From the NCBI RefSeq assembly GCF_021172065.1, contig NZ_CP087880.1, positions 496,001-560,000 on the forward strand: a stretch of 64,000 bases of DNA. The letters run 5' to 3'. This document shows, in pieces, positions 8,883 through 19,603 of this stretch (its first letter is position 1; each line of letters opens with the position of its first letter). Origin of the DNA: Pseudocitrobacter corydidari (GTDB lineage Bacteria > Pseudomonadota > Gammaproteobacteria > Enterobacterales > Enterobacteriaceae). A program made the position numbers and the translations under genes. The notes beneath the pieces are model-generated. The model was not told where the DNA came from. It saw only the letters and a list, made by a program, of their open reading frames with translations, and did not search any database.

Positions 8883-9032
8883 TGCAATTATCCTGTGTAC
8901 AAGGGTGTCAAAAATATCGCGTAAAAGTACTCGCGACGGGGCTTTCAGGCAAGAGGAATTGAAGGGTTTTGCTATCTTCCGCTAAAAGGTGATACTGTGC
9001 GCGCCATTGCGCCCCTGATAAGAGTCTACATT

Positions 9033-9287
9033 ATGGAATGTCGCCCGGATTGTGGGGCCTGCTGCATCGCGCCGTCTATCTCCAGCCCTATCCCTGGCAT
9101 GCCAAATGGCAAGCCGGCTAACACTCCCTGCGTACAGCTTGACGAGCGTCAGCGTTGTAAGATTTTCACCTCTCCGCTGCGGCCTAACGTCTGTGCCGGA
9201 CTTCAACCGTCCGCGGAGATGTGCGGTGCGAACCGCACAGAGGCAACCACATGGCTTCTGACCCTTGAAGCGCTAACGGCACCTTAA
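9033..9287 (+). CDS. yeiW: YeiW, YkgJ-type cysteine-cluster protein
   Basis: 84 aa from the ATG at 9033, with [11 protein letters not shown] at its N-terminus. The frame can be read from 8997, but the E. coli YeiW protein begins at MECRP. Eight or so cysteines form the UPF0153/YkgJ zinc or iron-sulfur chelating pattern: CRPDCGACC, then [14 protein letters not shown], then RPNVCAG and EMCG. The biochemical role is unknown. Its 3' end overlaps the convergent setB gene by four bases. Confidence 0.85.
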   Translation: MECRPDCGACCIAPSISSPIPGMPNGKPANTPCVQLDERQRCKIFTSPLRPNVCAGLQPSAEMCGANRTEATTWLLTLEALTAP

Positions 9288-10465
9288 ACGTCCTTCACGC
9301 GCATCAGACAGCCGCTGGTGATGACACACATCACCAGCGCTATCCAGAACACCGCATGATAACTCCAGATTTCCGCGACGACGCCGGCCAGCGACCCGGC
9401 GATGATCCAGCCGACGCGGGTGGTATTGGTGTACAGCGTGGTCGCTGAACCGGCCTGGCCCGGCATCAGATCCTGAAAATAGAGCATGCCAATACCGGCG
9501 AGAATACCAATGTAGATGGCGTTAAGAAGCTGTAAACCCAACAGTAAAAACGGGGTATGTACCGTCAGCATTCCGGCGTAGAACAGCAACCCACTTACGG
9601 CGGCGATACGCATTAAAAAGCGCTTACCAAAGCGTTTAGCGTAGTATCCGGCAATCAACATGGTTGGGATTTCGAGGCCTGCTGCCGTACCCATCATCAC
9701 GCCCGCCAGTTTTTCCGGCAGATGTAACTCTTCAATAATAAACAGCGGCATATTAATGATGTACAGACTGTTGGTGCCCCACATCAGCGTGCAGATGGTA
9801 AACAACAGCAGGGCATCGCGGCGGTTAGTGCGCGGCGCTTCTATGTGTCCGGCAGTAGCGCCTTTACCTTTATGCATGCTGGGCAGTAAAAACCAGACGA
9901 TGATACCACAGATAATAAAGGCCATCGCCGCGCTGAGATACATCACCGTAAAGCCAAAGCCCATCGCCAGCGCATAGGCCAGCGGCGGGCCAATAACCCA
10001 GGCGAGTGACACCTGTGCTCGCAGAATAGAGCTGAACATGACCGCTTCACGCCCTGTTTTATCCGCATGCTCGCGCGCAAGGGCGAACATTTGCGGGTTG
10101 GCGGTAGAGCCAAAACTGCTCAGAAAAACGCCGACAAACAGCAAAATAAAGTAGTTACGATTCCAGGCGAACAGCACGCAGGCGAGCACGCCCAGCAGGC
10201 AGCAAAACACGATCAGGCTTTTGCGATCGCCTTTGCGATCGGAACGCCCGGCCAGAAACTGGCTCACCAGGATGCCAATGACCGCGCTACCGGTAAAGAA
10301 GAAGCCAACCATCGCCGGACGCGCGTGGACTTCATTAGTCAGAAACAGGCTCAGGGTCGGCGTTTGCAACGCCCCGGCGATACCGGTTAAAAACGCGACA
10401 ATCAGAAACGACGATGAGGTGAGATCAAACGAACGTCGGGGAGCGGCGGCAGAACTGTTTTGCAT
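9284..10465 (-). CDS. setB: SetB, sugar efflux MFS transporter
   Basis: 393 aa, exactly the E. coli length, with a 12-helix MFS layout. The loop after helix 2 reads [11 protein letters not shown], the MFS motif A. Set proteins export glucose, lactose and some IPTG-like glycosides. SetB has also been connected to chromosome segregation through MreB. The ATG at 10465 is preceded by a 370-base gap shared with fruB that carries the Cra boxes nearer fruB. The terminal codons overlap yeiW head to head. Confidence 0.92.
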   Translation of the reverse strand: MQNSSAAAPRRSFDLTSSSFLIVAFLTGIAGALQTPTLSLFLTNEVHARPAMVGFFFTGSAVIGILVSQFLAGRSDRKGDRKSLIVFCCLLGVLACVLFAWNRNYFILLFVGVFLSSFGSTANPQMFALAREHADKTGREAVMFSSILRAQVSLAWVIGPPLAYALAMGFGFTVMYLSAAMAFIICGIIVWFLLPSMHKGKGATAGHIEAPRTNRRDALLLFTICTLMWGTNSLYIINMPLFIIEELHLPEKLAGVMMGTAAGLEIPTMLIAGYYAKRFGKRFLMRIAAVSGLLFYAGMLTVHTPFLLLGLQLLNAIYIGILAGIGMLYFQDLMPGQAGSATTLYTNTTRVGWIIAGSLAGVVAEIWSYHAVFWIALVMCVITSGCLMRVKDV

Positions 10466-10736
10466 ATCTCTTAATCGCTAGCGTGACAGGAGGCGGGAGT
10501 TTACGTCGCCACTCAGAAAATGAACAGTCATCTACATCAAATTCCGCACATAAAAATTAAAAAGCCATTTCAAAATAATTCTCACTCAAGCTGACGTTTG
10601 CTGACGCCTGAAATTCAGCCGATTAAGGTGTCAGCAGTTGTGGTATTAATGCTAATAAAATGTGCTGTAGATCTAACTTTAAACATCAGAAATTCAACTT
10701 ATCTTGCAGGCTGGTTAAGAAAGGGACAGACTCCAT

Positions 10737-10814
10737 TGAAACGTTTCAGCGTCATCTGACCTTTCTTTCGGCATAAGGTGACGCCTTTTTTCTCATGTTA
10801 GCTGAAACGATTCA
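10737..10814 (+). promoter_or_regulatory. Two Cra (FruR) operators of the fruBKA operon
   Basis: TGAAACGTTTCA at 10737-10748 is a perfect palindromic Cra box. TGAAACGATTCA at 10803-10814 is the second. They flank the expected fruB promoter and lie 88 and 22 bases before the fruB start. Fructose-1-phosphate releases Cra and induces the operon. The rest of the 10466-10835 gap shows only AT-rich DNA and the promoter of divergent setB. Confidence 0.9.
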
Positions 10815-10835
10815 ATTCAGCAGGAGAGGAGAACC

Positions 10836-11966
10836 ATGTTCCAGTTATCTGTTCAGGATATTCATCCCGGTCAGCAGGCCGCGGATAAAGAAGAGGCTAT
10901 TCGGCAGGTTGCTTCAGCGCTGGTCAGTGCGGGCAACGTGGCGGAAGGCTACGTCGCCGGGATGCTGGCGCGCGAGCAACAAACGTCCACTTTCTTAGGC
11001 AATGGCATCGCCATTCCGCACGGCACCACCGACACGCGCGACCAGGTGCTGAAAACCGGCGTCCAGGTTTATCAGTTTCCGCAGGGCGTGACCTGGGGCG
11101 AAGGGCAAACGGCGTATGTCGCTATCGGTATCGCCGCGAGCTCAGATGAACACCTGGGTTTGCTGCGTCAGCTGACGCACGTGCTGAGCGATGACTCGGT
11201 TGCTGAACAGCTGAAAAGCGCGACCACCGCTGAAGAGCTGCGTGCGTTGCTGATGGGCGAAAAGCAGAGCGAATCGCTGAAGCTTGATAACGACACCCTG
11301 TCGCTGGATGTTGCGGCAAACGACCTGGTGACGTTGCAGGCGCTGAACGCCGCGCGTCTGAAAGAGGCCGGTGCGGTGGATAGCGCTTTTGTCGCGCACG
11401 CCATTAACGAGCAGCCGCTGAATCTCGGTCAGGGTATCTGGCTGAGCGATGGTGTAAACGGCAACCTGCGTAGCGCCGTGGCGGTTAGCCGTGCGGCGAA
11501 CCCGGTCAGCGTTGGCGAATCTCAGGCCGCGATGTTGATTACCGTGGCAATGGCTGACGATCAACCGACAGCCGTGCTTAGCCGACTGAGCAATCTGCTG
11601 CTGGAAAATAAAGCTGAACGTCTGCTGAAAGCCGATGCCGCCACCGTGCTGGCGCTGCTGACCAGCGACGATGCGGCAGCGGAAGACGTATTAAGCGAAG
11701 AATTTGTGGTGCGCAACGAGCATGGTTTACATGCACGTCCGGGCACTATGTTAGTCAATACAATCAAACAGTTCAGCAGTGATATCACCGTCACCAACCT
11801 TGATGGCAGCGGTAAACCGGCGAACGGTCGTAGTTTGATGAAAGTCGTCGCACTCGGCGTGAAGAAAGGCCATCGCCTGCGCTTCACCGCTCAGGGGGAC
11901 GATGCTCGTCAGGCACTGGACGCAATTGGAGAGGCGATCGCCTCTGGCCTCGGGGAGGGCGCATAA
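10836..11966 (+). CDS. fruB: FruB, fructose PTS IIA-FPr fusion protein
   Basis: 376 aa, the standard length. An N-terminal fructose EIIA domain (about 1-142) carries the phosphorylated H62 in [10 protein letters not shown] linker/M domain follows, then a C-terminal HPr-like FPr domain (from about 286) with H299 in [10 protein letters not shown]. FruB takes phosphate from enzyme I and passes it to the FruA EIIB domain, bypassing the general HPr. AGGAGAGGAG precedes the ATG. Its TAA is directly followed by the fruK ATG, so fruB, fruK and fruA are tightly coupled. Cra controls the operon. Confidence 0.97.
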   Translation: MFQLSVQDIHPGQQAADKEEAIRQVASALVSAGNVAEGYVAGMLAREQQTSTFLGNGIAIPHGTTDTRDQVLKTGVQVYQFPQGVTWGEGQTAYVAIGIAASSDEHLGLLRQLTHVLSDDSVAEQLKSATTAEELRALLMGEKQSESLKLDNDTLSLDVAANDLVTLQALNAARLKEAGAVDSAFVAHAINEQPLNLGQGIWLSDGVNGNLRSAVAVSRAANPVSVGESQAAMLITVAMADDQPTAVLSRLSNLLLENKAERLLKADAATVLALLTSDDAAAEDVLSEEFVVRNEHGLHARPGTMLVNTIKQFSSDITVTNLDGSGKPANGRSLMKVVALGVKKGHRLRFTAQGDDARQALDAIGEAIASGLGEGA

Positions 11967-12905
11967 ATGAGCAGACGCGTTGCAACAATCACACTGAATC
12001 CGGCCTACGATCTGGTTGGCTTCACGCCAGAAATTGAACGTGGCGAAGTTAACCTGGTACGCACTACCGGCCTGCACGCCGCAGGTAAAGGGATTAACGT
12101 TGCAAAAGTTCTGAAGGACCTGGGCATTGATGTCACCGTCGGCGGTTTCCTCGGCAAAGACAATCAGGACGGTTTTCAGCAACTGTTCAGCGAACTCGGT
12201 ATTGCCAACCGCTTTCAGGTGGTGCAGGGCCGTACCCGCATTAACGTTAAGCTGACGGAAAAAGATGGCGAAGTCACCGACTTCAACTTCTCCGGTTTCG
12301 ACGTGACCGCCGCAGACTGGGAACGTTTTGTTAACGACTCCCTGAGCTGGCTGGGCCAGTTCGACATGGTTTGCGTAAGCGGCAGCCTGCCCGCGGGCGT
12401 CAGCCCGGAAGCCTTTACTGATTGGATGACGCGCCTGCGCAGCCAGTGCCCGTGCATTATCTTCGACAGCAGCCGTGAAGCGCTGGTAGCGGGCCTGAAA
12501 GCCGCGCCGTGGCTGGTTAAACCGAACCGTCGCGAACTGGAAATCTGGGCGGGTCGCAAGCTGCCGGAAATGAAAGACGTGATCGACGCGGCTCACGCCC
12601 TGCGTGAACAGGGTATCGCCCATGTGGTGATCTCCCTCGGCGCAGAAGGCGCGCTGTGGGTGAATGCGTCTGGTGAGTGGATCGCTAAGCCGCCGTCAGT
12701 GGAAGTGGTCAGTACCGTTGGTGCAGGCGATTCCATGGTCGGTGGCCTGATTTACGGCCTGCTGATGCGTGAATCCAGCGAGCACACACTGCGTCTGGCG
12801 ACGGCGGTGGCGGCACTGGCAGTCAGCCAGAGCAACGTCGGCATTACCGACCGTACCCAACTGGCGGCCATGATGGCGCGCGTTGACTTACAACCGTTTA
12901 ATTAA
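11967..12905 (+). CDS. fruK: FruK, 1-phosphofructokinase
   Basis: 312 aa PfkB-family sugar kinase. It phosphorylates fructose-1-phosphate to fructose-1,6-bisphosphate with ATP. Visible features are the N-terminal substrate motif TLNPAYD, the glycine pair HAAGKGINVAKVL (about 38-50) and the PfkB signature VGAGDSMVGG with catalytic D255. The start abuts the fruB stop with no gap, typical of translational coupling. The gene lies 16 bases before fruA in the same operon. Confidence 0.97.
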   Translation: MSRRVATITLNPAYDLVGFTPEIERGEVNLVRTTGLHAAGKGINVAKVLKDLGIDVTVGGFLGKDNQDGFQQLFSELGIANRFQVVQGRTRINVKLTEKDGEVTDFNFSGFDVTAADWERFVNDSLSWLGQFDMVCVSGSLPAGVSPEAFTDWMTRLRSQCPCIIFDSSREALVAGLKAAPWLVKPNRRELEIWAGRKLPEMKDVIDAAHALREQGIAHVVISLGAEGALWVNASGEWIAKPPSVEVVSTVGAGDSMVGGLIYGLLMRESSEHTLRLATAVAALAVSQSNVGITDRTQLAAMMARVDLQPFN

Positions 12906-12921
12906 CAGCAGGAGAGAAATC

Positions 12922-14607
12922 ATGAGAACGCTGCTGATTATTGATGCCGGACTCGGACAGGCTCGCGCCTATATGGCGAAAACCCTGCTGGGCGCGGCGG
13001 CGCAAAAAGCAAAGCTCGAACTGATTGATAACCCGAACGATGCGGAACTGGTGATTGTGCTGGGTTCTGCTCTTCCGGCGGACAACGCGCTGGCCGGGAA
13101 GAAAGTGTATCTGGGCGATATCAATCGCGCAGTTGCGCACCCGGAACTGTTCCTTGGCGAAGCGAAAGGCCATGCGCTGCCTTACGAAGCGCCTGCCATT
13201 GCGGCTCCGACAACCTCCGGCGCGGTAAAACGCATCGTGGCGGTAACGGCGTGCCCGACCGGTGTCGCGCACACCTTTATGGCGGCGGAAGCGATTGAAA
13301 CTGAAGCCAAAAAACGCGGCATGTGGGTGAAGGTTGAAACCCGTGGTTCCGTGGGTGCAGGCAATGCCATCACCCCGGAAGAAGTTGAGCAGGCCGATTT
13401 AGTTATCGTGGCGGCGGATATCGAAGTGGACCTGGCGAAGTTCGCCGGTAAACCGATGTATCGCACCTCGACCGGTCTGGCGCTGAAGAAAACGGCGCAG
13501 GAGTTTGATAAAGCTGTTGCCGAAGCGAAGCCGTATCAACCGACCGGTCAAACTCAGGCTGCGGCCAGCGCGAAGAAAGAGGGCGGCGGCGCTTATCGCC
13601 ACCTGCTGACCGGCGTTTCTTACATGCTGCCGATGGTGGTGGCGGGCGGCCTGTGTATCGCGCTCTCCTTTGCCTTTGGTATCAAAGCGTTTGAAGTGCC
13701 GGATACGCTGGCGGCTGCGCTGATGCAAATCGGCGGTGGTTCAGCCTTTGCCCTGATGGTTCCTGTTCTGGCGGGCTTCATTGCCTTCTCAATTGCTGAC
13801 CGTCCTGGCCTGACGCCGGGTCTGATTGGCGGTATGTTAGCCGTGAGCACCGGTTCTGGCTTTATCGGCGGTATTATCGCGGGTTTCCTGGCCGGTTACG
13901 TTGCGAAAGCCATCAGTACGAAGCTGAAACTGCCGCCGAGCATGGAAGCGCTGAAACCGATTCTGATCATTCCATTGGTATCCAGCCTGATCGTTGGTCT
14001 GGCGATGATCTACCTGATCGGTAAACCGGTTGCCGGCATTCTGGCGGGCCTGACACACTGGCTGCAAACCATGGGTACGGCGAATGCTGTCCTGCTGGGC
14101 GCAATCCTCGGCGGTATGATGTGTACCGACATGGGCGGCCCGGTGAACAAAGCGGCTTATGCGTTCGGCGTTGGTCTGCTCAGTACGCAAACCTACGCGC
14201 CGATGGCGGCAATTATGGCCGCAGGCATGGTGCCACCGCTGGCGATGGGCGTTGCCACGCTGGTTGCGCGTAACAAGTTCGATAAAGGTCAGCGCGAAGG
14301 TGGTAAAGCGGCGCTGGTGCTGGGTCTGTGCTTCATCTCCGAAGGGGCAATTCCTTTCGCCGCGCGTGACCCGATGCGTGTTCTGCCATGCTGTATCGTT
14401 GGTGGGGCAATCACCGGCGCTATCTCCATGGCGGTAGGCGCAAAACTGATGGCGCCGCACGGCGGTCTGTTTGTTCTGCTTATCCCTGGCGCAATCACGC
14501 CGGTTCTGGGTTATCTGCTGGCGATTGTGGCGGGTACGCTGGTGGCGGGCTTGTCCTACGCGGTGCTGAAACGCGCTGACGCGGAAGGGGTAGTGAAAGC
14601 GGCGTAA
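12922..14607 (+). CDS. fruA: FruA, fructose-specific PTS EIIBC permease
   Basis: 561 aa from the ATG at 12922, which has GGAGAG upstream and aligns with the E. coli start. The open frame from 12883 overlaps fruK and is not used. An inactive IIB-like domain comes first (about 1-85), then the active IIB domain with phosphocysteine C111 in VTACPTGVAHTF, a linker rich in A, K and Q (about 210-228), and the membrane IIC domain to the end. It transports fructose and releases it as fructose-1-phosphate, the substrate of FruK. A strong terminator ends the operon. Confidence 0.97.
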   Translation: MRTLLIIDAGLGQARAYMAKTLLGAAAQKAKLELIDNPNDAELVIVLGSALPADNALAGKKVYLGDINRAVAHPELFLGEAKGHALPYEAPAIAAPTTSGAVKRIVAVTACPTGVAHTFMAAEAIETEAKKRGMWVKVETRGSVGAGNAITPEEVEQADLVIVAADIEVDLAKFAGKPMYRTSTGLALKKTAQEFDKAVAEAKPYQPTGQTQAAASAKKEGGGAYRHLLTGVSYMLPMVVAGGLCIALSFAFGIKAFEVPDTLAAALMQIGGGSAFALMVPVLAGFIAFSIADRPGLTPGLIGGMLAVSTGSGFIGGIIAGFLAGYVAKAISTKLKLPPSMEALKPILIIPLVSSLIVGLAMIYLIGKPVAGILAGLTHWLQTMGTANAVLLGAILGGMMCTDMGGPVNKAAYAFGVGLLSTQTYAPMAAIMAAGMVPPLAMGVATLVARNKFDKGQREGGKAALVLGLCFISEGAIPFAARDPMRVLPCCIVGGAITGAISMAVGAKLMAPHGGLFVLLIPGAITPVLGYLLAIVAGTLVAGLSYAVLKRADAEGVVKAA

Positions 14608-14624
14608 GCACGTTCTTAAAGATA

Positions 14625-14650
14625 AAAAGGGCCGATTTTTCGGCCCTTTT
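14625..14650 (+). terminator. Terminator of fruBKA, probably shared with nfo
   Basis: AAAAGGGCCG (14625-14634), loop ATTTTT, CGGCCCTTTT (14641-14650), 17 bases after fruA. The flanking A and T runs also serve the convergent nfo gene ending at 14656. Confidence 0.9.
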
Positions 14651-14655
14651 GTATA

Positions 14656-15513
14656 TCAGGCTTCTGCCGTTTCAGTCTGCTGCGCTTTCAGCCACGCAAT
14701 CTCTTCCGCCCAGATATCCGGGTTTGTGGTTTCCAGAATCAACGGAATACCGTCAAAACGGTTGTCCTGCATAATCCAGCGGAAGGCGTCGTGGCCGATA
14801 TTGCCTTCACCGAGGCTGTTATGGCGGTCGACGCGGCTGCCGAAGGCGCTTTTCGCATCGTTGAGGTGCATCCCACGCAGGTAGTTAAAGCCCACGATAC
14901 GCTCAAATTCGGCAAAGGTTTTTGCACATTCATCAGTGGTACGCAGATCGTAACCGGCGGCAAAGGCGTGGCAGGTATCAATGCAGACGCCGACGCGGGT
15001 TTTATCTTCTACGCCGTCGATGATGGCCGCGAGATGTTCGAATTTAAAACCGAGATTACTGCCCTGACCGGCGGTGTTTTCAATCACGGCGGTCACGCCT
15101 TCGGTTTGCGCCAGCGCGATGTTGATGGATTCAGCGATACGCGCCAGACACTTATCTTCATCTATTTGCATCAGGTGGCTGCCCGGGTGGAAGTTCAGCA
15201 GCGTCAGGCCAAGTTGCTGGCAACGGCTGAGCTCATCAATAAAGGCTTCGCGAGATTTTTCCAGCGCCTCTTCCACGGGGTGACCGAGGTTAATCAGATA
15301 GCTGTCGTGGGGGAGGATCTGCGCGGCGGTGTAGTGATATTTTTCGCAGGCCGCTTTGAAATCATCAATCACTTCTGTGGTGAGGGGGGCGGCGCGCCAC
15401 TGGCGCTGATTTTTGGTGAACAGGGCGAAAGCGGTCGCTTCTAATTCTGCTGCACGAATGGCGGCGTTGGCTACGCCGCCGGAGGCGCTCACGTGCGCTC
15501 CAATGTATTTCAT
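14656..15513 (-). CDS. nfo: Nfo, endonuclease IV (AP endonuclease)
   Basis: 285 aa from the ATG at 15513, the E. coli length. GGAG lies five bases before it, and the sequence [13 protein letters not shown] aligns with the family start, so an upstream ATG at 15552 is rejected. The AP_endonuc_2 barrel carries the zinc ligands in [36 protein letters not shown] and [13 protein letters not shown]. It nicks DNA 5' to abasic sites and removes 3' blocking groups in base-excision repair, and belongs to the SoxRS response in E. coli. Here it is directly beside fruA: the K-12 genes between them (pseudouridine, nucleoside) are absent. Confidence 0.97.
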   Translation of the reverse strand: MKYIGAHVSASGGVANAAIRAAELEATAFALFTKNQRQWRAAPLTTEVIDDFKAACEKYHYTAAQILPHDSYLINLGHPVEEALEKSREAFIDELSRCQQLGLTLLNFHPGSHLMQIDEDKCLARIAESINIALAQTEGVTAVIENTAGQGSNLGFKFEHLAAIIDGVEDKTRVGVCIDTCHAFAAGYDLRTTDECAKTFAEFERIVGFNYLRGMHLNDAKSAFGSRVDRHNSLGEGNIGHDAFRWIMQDNRFDGIPLILETTNPDIWAEEIAWLKAQQTETAEA

Positions 15514-15593
15514 AACGACTCCTGTTAAACCCGCCAGAGGAGGGGAAAGCAAACCGTAATCATAGCGGGTTAACAGGGAGAAGTCGTGATGGA

Positions 15594-16643
15594 TTATGCC
15601 ATCAGGGCGTGGACCGCAAGGTTAATCGCACCACCGCCGACGATTAACCAGATGAACAACACCAGCGCCATCAGCATCGGTTTTGCGCCCGCTTTTTTCA
15701 GTGCGCTCACGTGGGTGGTTAAGCCCAGCGCCGCCATCGCCATCGCCAGCAGAACCGTATCCAGCGTCACCAGCACATCAACCACGGCTTTCGGCAACAG
15801 GTGGAAGGAGTTGAAAATCGCGACCACAATGAACAGCACCGCAAACCAGGGAATAGTGATTTTGCTTTTCTGACCGCTGCCCGCCGGCGCCAGCTGTTTT
15901 ACGCGTGCTGCCAGGATAAGCAGGAACGGAGCCAGCATCATTACGCGCAGCATTTTCGAAATCACCGCCGCGTTTTCAGCTTCCGGGTTAATCGCATGAC
16001 CCGCAGCAACCACCTGCGCCACTTCGTGCATGGTTGAACCAATATAGATACCGTACGTTTCCGGGCTGAACCAGTGTGCCAGCAGCGGGTACATCGCCGG
16101 GTAAAGGAAGATAGCCAGCGTACCGAAGATAACGACGGTCGCCACCGCCACGGTCACTTTACTCGCTTCTGCTTTTACTACCGGTTCCGTCGCCAGTACG
16201 GCCGCCGCACCGCAGATACTGCTACCCGCACCAATCAGCCAGCTGGTTTGTTTATCCAGGCCAAACACCTTTTGCCCCAACCAGCAGGCCAGTAAAAAGG
16301 TACTGGTTAACGTTAAGGCGTCGGTGGCAATTCCGCTGACACCCACTTCAGCAATTTGCGAAAAGGTCAGACGGAAGCCATAAAGAATAATACCGAGCCG
16401 CAGCAGGTGCTGTTTGGCGAACAGGACACCGCCGTCGCACGACTGCCAGATTTTAGGGTAAACCGTGTTACCGATGACCATCCCCAGCAGGATAGCCAGC
16501 GTTAAGGCACTGAAGCCTGCGCCTGAAATAGCGGGAATGCTCCCGGCCCACAGTGCTGCCCCGGTGATGACCGCGCTAAGCGCCAGCCCGGGGAGATAAT
16601 GTCTTACAGTACGATGAGGTTCGCGTAATGTGATTTCTGCCAT
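15594..16643 (-). CDS. yeiH: YeiH, UPF0324 inner-membrane transporter
   Basis: 349 aa, the E. coli length, with about ten membrane segments. It belongs to the UPF0324 family, often annotated as a putative sulfate exporter, and carries glycine-rich motifs [21 protein letters not shown] and [16 protein letters not shown]. The substrate is not established. It is divergently arranged with the LysR gene yeiE across 118 bases, which suggests YeiE controls it, perhaps in response to a sulfur compound. AAGGAGAAGG precedes the ATG on the minus strand. Confidence 0.9.
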   Translation of the reverse strand: MAEITLREPHRTVRHYLPGLALSAVITGAALWAGSIPAISGAGFSALTLAILLGMVIGNTVYPKIWQSCDGGVLFAKQHLLRLGIILYGFRLTFSQIAEVGVSGIATDALTLTSTFLLACWLGQKVFGLDKQTSWLIGAGSSICGAAAVLATEPVVKAEASKVTVAVATVVIFGTLAIFLYPAMYPLLAHWFSPETYGIYIGSTMHEVAQVVAAGHAINPEAENAAVISKMLRVMMLAPFLLILAARVKQLAPAGSGQKSKITIPWFAVLFIVVAIFNSFHLLPKAVVDVLVTLDTVLLAMAMAALGLTTHVSALKKAGAKPMLMALVLFIWLIVGGGAINLAVHALMA

Positions 16644-16700
16644 AACCTTCTCCTTTGTCTGGGCAAAAGATTACGCCGTGCTGGTTTAAAGATAAAATTG

Positions 16701-16716
16701 ATTATATATTTATAAT
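16701..16716. promoter_or_regulatory. Candidate YeiE operator between yeiH and yeiE
   Basis: ATTATA (16701-16706), four bases, TATAAT (16711-16716): a perfect dyad in the divergent gap, of the size and place expected for a LysR-type regulator site. The high A+T content makes chance occurrence possible. Confidence 0.4.
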
Positions 16717-16761
16717 TAATCGTAATAACTGGTAAGCACCGATTCAACGGGCAGGAAAGAT

Positions 16762-17631
16762 ATGCATATCACGCTGCGACAGCTTGAAGTGTTCGCGGAA
16801 GTACTCAAAAGCGGTTCCACCACCCAGGCCTCGCAGATGCTGGCGTTGTCCCAATCTGCGGTCAGCGCGGCGTTGACCGATCTCGAAGGGCAACTCGGCG
16901 TGCAGCTTTTCGACCGCGTCGGTAAACGGTTGGTGGTGAATGAGCACGGGCGTCTGCTGTACCCGCGCGCGCTGGCATTGCTGGAGCAGGCAACCGAAAT
17001 TGAGCAACTGTTCCGCGAAGATAACGGCGCCATCCGCGTCTACGCCAGTAGCACCATCGGTAACTATCTTTTGCCGGAAATGATCGGCCGCTATCGCCGG
17101 GATTTCCCTGATTTGCCCATTGAGCTTAGCGTCGGCAACAGTCAGGATGCCATTAATGCCGTGGCGGATTTTCGCGTCGATATCGGTTTTATCGAGGGGC
17201 CGTGTCATTCGGCGGATATCGTGGCGGAGCCCTGGCTGGAAGATGAGCTGGTGGTGTTTGCCGCACCCGATTCACCGTTGCTGGAAGGGGAGGTGACTCT
17301 CTCGCGTCTGTCGGCGCAGCCGTGGATTTTGCGCGAGAAAGGCTCCGGTACCCGCGAAATTGTCGATTATCTTCTGCTCTCGCATTTGCCGCAGTTCCGC
17401 CTCGGGATGGAGCTTGGCAACTCCGAAGCCATTAAACATGCGGTGCGCCACGGGCTGGGCATCAGCTGTTTGTCACGCCGGGTGATTGCCGAACAACTGG
17501 AAAGTGGAAAGCTGGTCGAAGTGACGGTGCCGTTGCCGGGGCTGAATCGCACGCTGTGGCGCATTCATCATCGGCAGAAGCATCTTTCAAATGCGTTACT
17601 GCGTTTTCTCTCGTACTGCACCATCTCATAG
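16762..17631 (+). CDS. yeiE: YeiE, LysR-type transcriptional regulator
   Basis: 289 aa (E. coli 293). An N-terminal winged helix-turn-helix (about 1-60) reads [20 protein letters not shown] and then [20 protein letters not shown]. The periplasmic-binding-protein-like effector domain starts near 90. YeiE homologues have been tied to sulfite sensing, virulence and lysP control in enterics; I cannot tell which applies here. It is divergent from yeiH and is followed by lysP in the same direction after a hairpin. AGGAAAGAT precedes the ATG. Confidence 0.9.
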   Translation: MHITLRQLEVFAEVLKSGSTTQASQMLALSQSAVSAALTDLEGQLGVQLFDRVGKRLVVNEHGRLLYPRALALLEQATEIEQLFREDNGAIRVYASSTIGNYLLPEMIGRYRRDFPDLPIELSVGNSQDAINAVADFRVDIGFIEGPCHSADIVAEPWLEDELVVFAAPDSPLLEGEVTLSRLSAQPWILREKGSGTREIVDYLLLSHLPQFRLGMELGNSEAIKHAVRHGLGISCLSRRVIAEQLESGKLVEVTVPLPGLNRTLWRIHHRQKHLSNALLRFLSYCTIS

Positions 17632-17642
17632 ACTGCCGCAAG

Positions 17643-17661
17643 CTGGCGAGAAACTCGCCAG
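17643..17661. terminator. Hairpin downstream of yeiE
   Basis: CTGGCGAG, AAA, CTCGCCAG: an 8-bp perfect stem 12 bases after yeiE. No T run follows, so termination efficiency is doubtful. Confidence 0.4.
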
Positions 17662-17795
17662 TAACCGCATGTACTGCTTTACTTATAATTGACTGCTAAT
17701 CATGAAGGTCTCTTATAACTGCGCATTTCTGCCAGAAGACAGGCTTTTCGTCTGCTACAATCGCGCCTCAATTTTTGGATGGACAGTATTTTCAA

Positions 17796-19265
17796 ATGGT
17801 TTCCGAAACTAAAACCACACAAGCGCCCGCGCTCCGTCGCGAACTCAAGGCGCGTCACCTGACCATGATCGCCATTGGCGGTTCAATCGGTACAGGTCTT
17901 TTTGTCGCATCAGGCGCAACCATTTCCGCAGCAGGCCCCGGCGGGGCATTATTCTCATACATTCTGATTGGCCTGATGGTGTACTTCCTGATGACCAGTC
18001 TGGGCGAACTGGCGGCATATATGCCGGTTTCCGGTTCGTTTGCTACCTACGGCCAGAACTATGTCGAAGAAGGCTTCGGCTTCGCGCTGGGCTGGAACTA
18101 CTGGTACAACTGGGCGGTGACTATCGCCGTTGACCTGGTGGCCGCTCAGTTGGTGATGAGCTGGTGGTTCCCGGATACGCCGGGCTGGATCTGGAGCGCC
18201 GTGTTCCTGTGCGTCATTTTCCTGCTCAATTACATCTCAGTAAAAGGCTTCGGTGAAGCGGAATACTGGTTCTCGCTGATTAAAGTTGCCACCGTAATCA
18301 TCTTCATCATTGTGGGTGTGATGATGATTATCGGCATTTTCAAAGGCGCGCAGCCGGTGGGCTGGAGCAACTGGACAACCGGCGATGCGCCATTTGCTGG
18401 TGGCTTGTCGGCGATGATTGGCGTGGCAATGATTGTCGGCTTCTCTTTCCAGGGCACCGAACTGATTGGTATTGCGGCGGGGGAATCTGAAAACCCGGAG
18501 AAAAACATTCCACGTGCTGTGCGTCAGGTATTCTGGCGAATCCTGCTGTTCTATGTATTCGCGATCCTGATTATCAGCCTGATTATTCCTTACACCGATC
18601 CGAGCCTGCTGCGTAACGATGTTAAAGACATCAGCGTTAGCCCGTTCACGCTGGTATTCCAGCATGCGGGTCTGCTCTCTGCGGCCGCGGTGATGAACGC
18701 GGTTATCCTGACGGCGGTACTGTCGGCGGGTAACTCCGGGATGTACGCATCAACGCGTATGCTTTACACCCTGGCGTGCGACGGTAAAGCGCCGCGCATC
18801 TTCTCTAAACTGTCGAAAGGTGGCGTGCCGCGTAATGCGCTGTACGCGACCACGGTGATTGCGGGGCTGTGCTTCCTGACCTCTATGTTCGGTAACCAGA
18901 CCGTTTACCTGTGGCTGCTCAACACTTCCGGGATGACGGGCTTCATCGCCTGGCTGGGGATTGCCATCAGTCACTATCGCTTCCGTCGCGGTTATGTGAT
19001 GCAGGGGCACGATATTAACGATTTGCCGTACCGTTCCGGGTTCTTCCCGCTGGGGCCGATCTTCGCTTTCGTTCTGTGCCTGATTATCACCCTGGGTCAG
19101 AACTATGAAGCGTTCCTGGCTGATACCATCGACTGGGGCGGCGTTGCTGCTACCTATATCGGCATCCCGCTGTTCCTGATTATCTGGTTCGGCTATAAGC
19201 TGAGCCGTGGAACACGCTTCGTTCGCTACAGCGAAATGCACTTCCCGGAGCGCTTTAAGAAATAA
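17796..19265 (+). CDS. lysP: LysP, lysine-specific permease
   Basis: 489 aa from the ATG at 17796, the E. coli length; its first residues MVSETKTT match that protein. An in-frame ATG at 17775 has no better ribosome site and is less likely. Twelve membrane segments of the APC superfamily are evident, beginning at LTMIAIGGSIGTGLFVASG, which holds the substrate-binding GSIGTG. LysP imports L-lysine with protons and also acts as the lysine sensor partner of CadC in acid stress. It has its own terminator. Confidence 0.97.
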   Translation: MVSETKTTQAPALRRELKARHLTMIAIGGSIGTGLFVASGATISAAGPGGALFSYILIGLMVYFLMTSLGELAAYMPVSGSFATYGQNYVEEGFGFALGWNYWYNWAVTIAVDLVAAQLVMSWWFPDTPGWIWSAVFLCVIFLLNYISVKGFGEAEYWFSLIKVATVIIFIIVGVMMIIGIFKGAQPVGWSNWTTGDAPFAGGLSAMIGVAMIVGFSFQGTELIGIAAGESENPEKNIPRAVRQVFWRILLFYVFAILIISLIIPYTDPSLLRNDVKDISVSPFTLVFQHAGLLSAAAVMNAVILTAVLSAGNSGMYASTRMLYTLACDGKAPRIFSKLSKGGVPRNALYATTVIAGLCFLTSMFGNQTVYLWLLNTSGMTGFIAWLGIAISHYRFRRGYVMQGHDINDLPYRSGFFPLGPIFAFVLCLIITLGQNYEAFLADTIDWGGVAATYIGIPLFLIIWFGYKLSRGTRFVRYSEMHFPERFKK

Positions 19266-19283
19266 TTAGCGCCTCCGTCTGAG

Positions 19284-19315
19284 AAGCCCTCTTCACGCAA
19301 AGAGGGCTTTTTTTT
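19284..19315 (+). terminator. Rho-independent terminator of lysP
   Basis: AAGCCCTCTT (19284-19293), loop CACGCAA, AGAGGGCTT (19301-19309), then six further T residues. Confidence 0.93.
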
Positions 19316-19401
19316 ACTCAAAATTACACCCTGCCTAAGATTATTCCCGTATTGATAGAATTAAACGATTACATATTGACATAACTTTAAATAACTTAAT
19401 T

Positions 19402-19420
19402 GATAATTGTTATCATTCTC
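19402..19420 (+). promoter_or_regulatory. Fur box of cirA
   Basis: GATAATTGTTATCATTCTC matches 15 of 19 positions of the Fur consensus GATAATGATAATCATTATC. It lies about 180 bases before cirA in a 338-base gap. The remainder of that gap (19421-19603) is a long leader with no other site I can name. Confidence 0.8.
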
Positions 19421-19603
19421 TTTATCATCACCCGCGTTAATACTGGATGAAGCCACTCCCTCTCTTACGGTAAATCGTGACCGACAAGAGGCGACAGCCA
19501 CATCTGCATAAAAAAATAAGCGCTGAAGGTCAGCAGCGCGAAGCAGTCAGTGTGAGCAATACCCTTTTGAAATAATTACGTATTCACCTCATGGAGATTT
19601 GGA

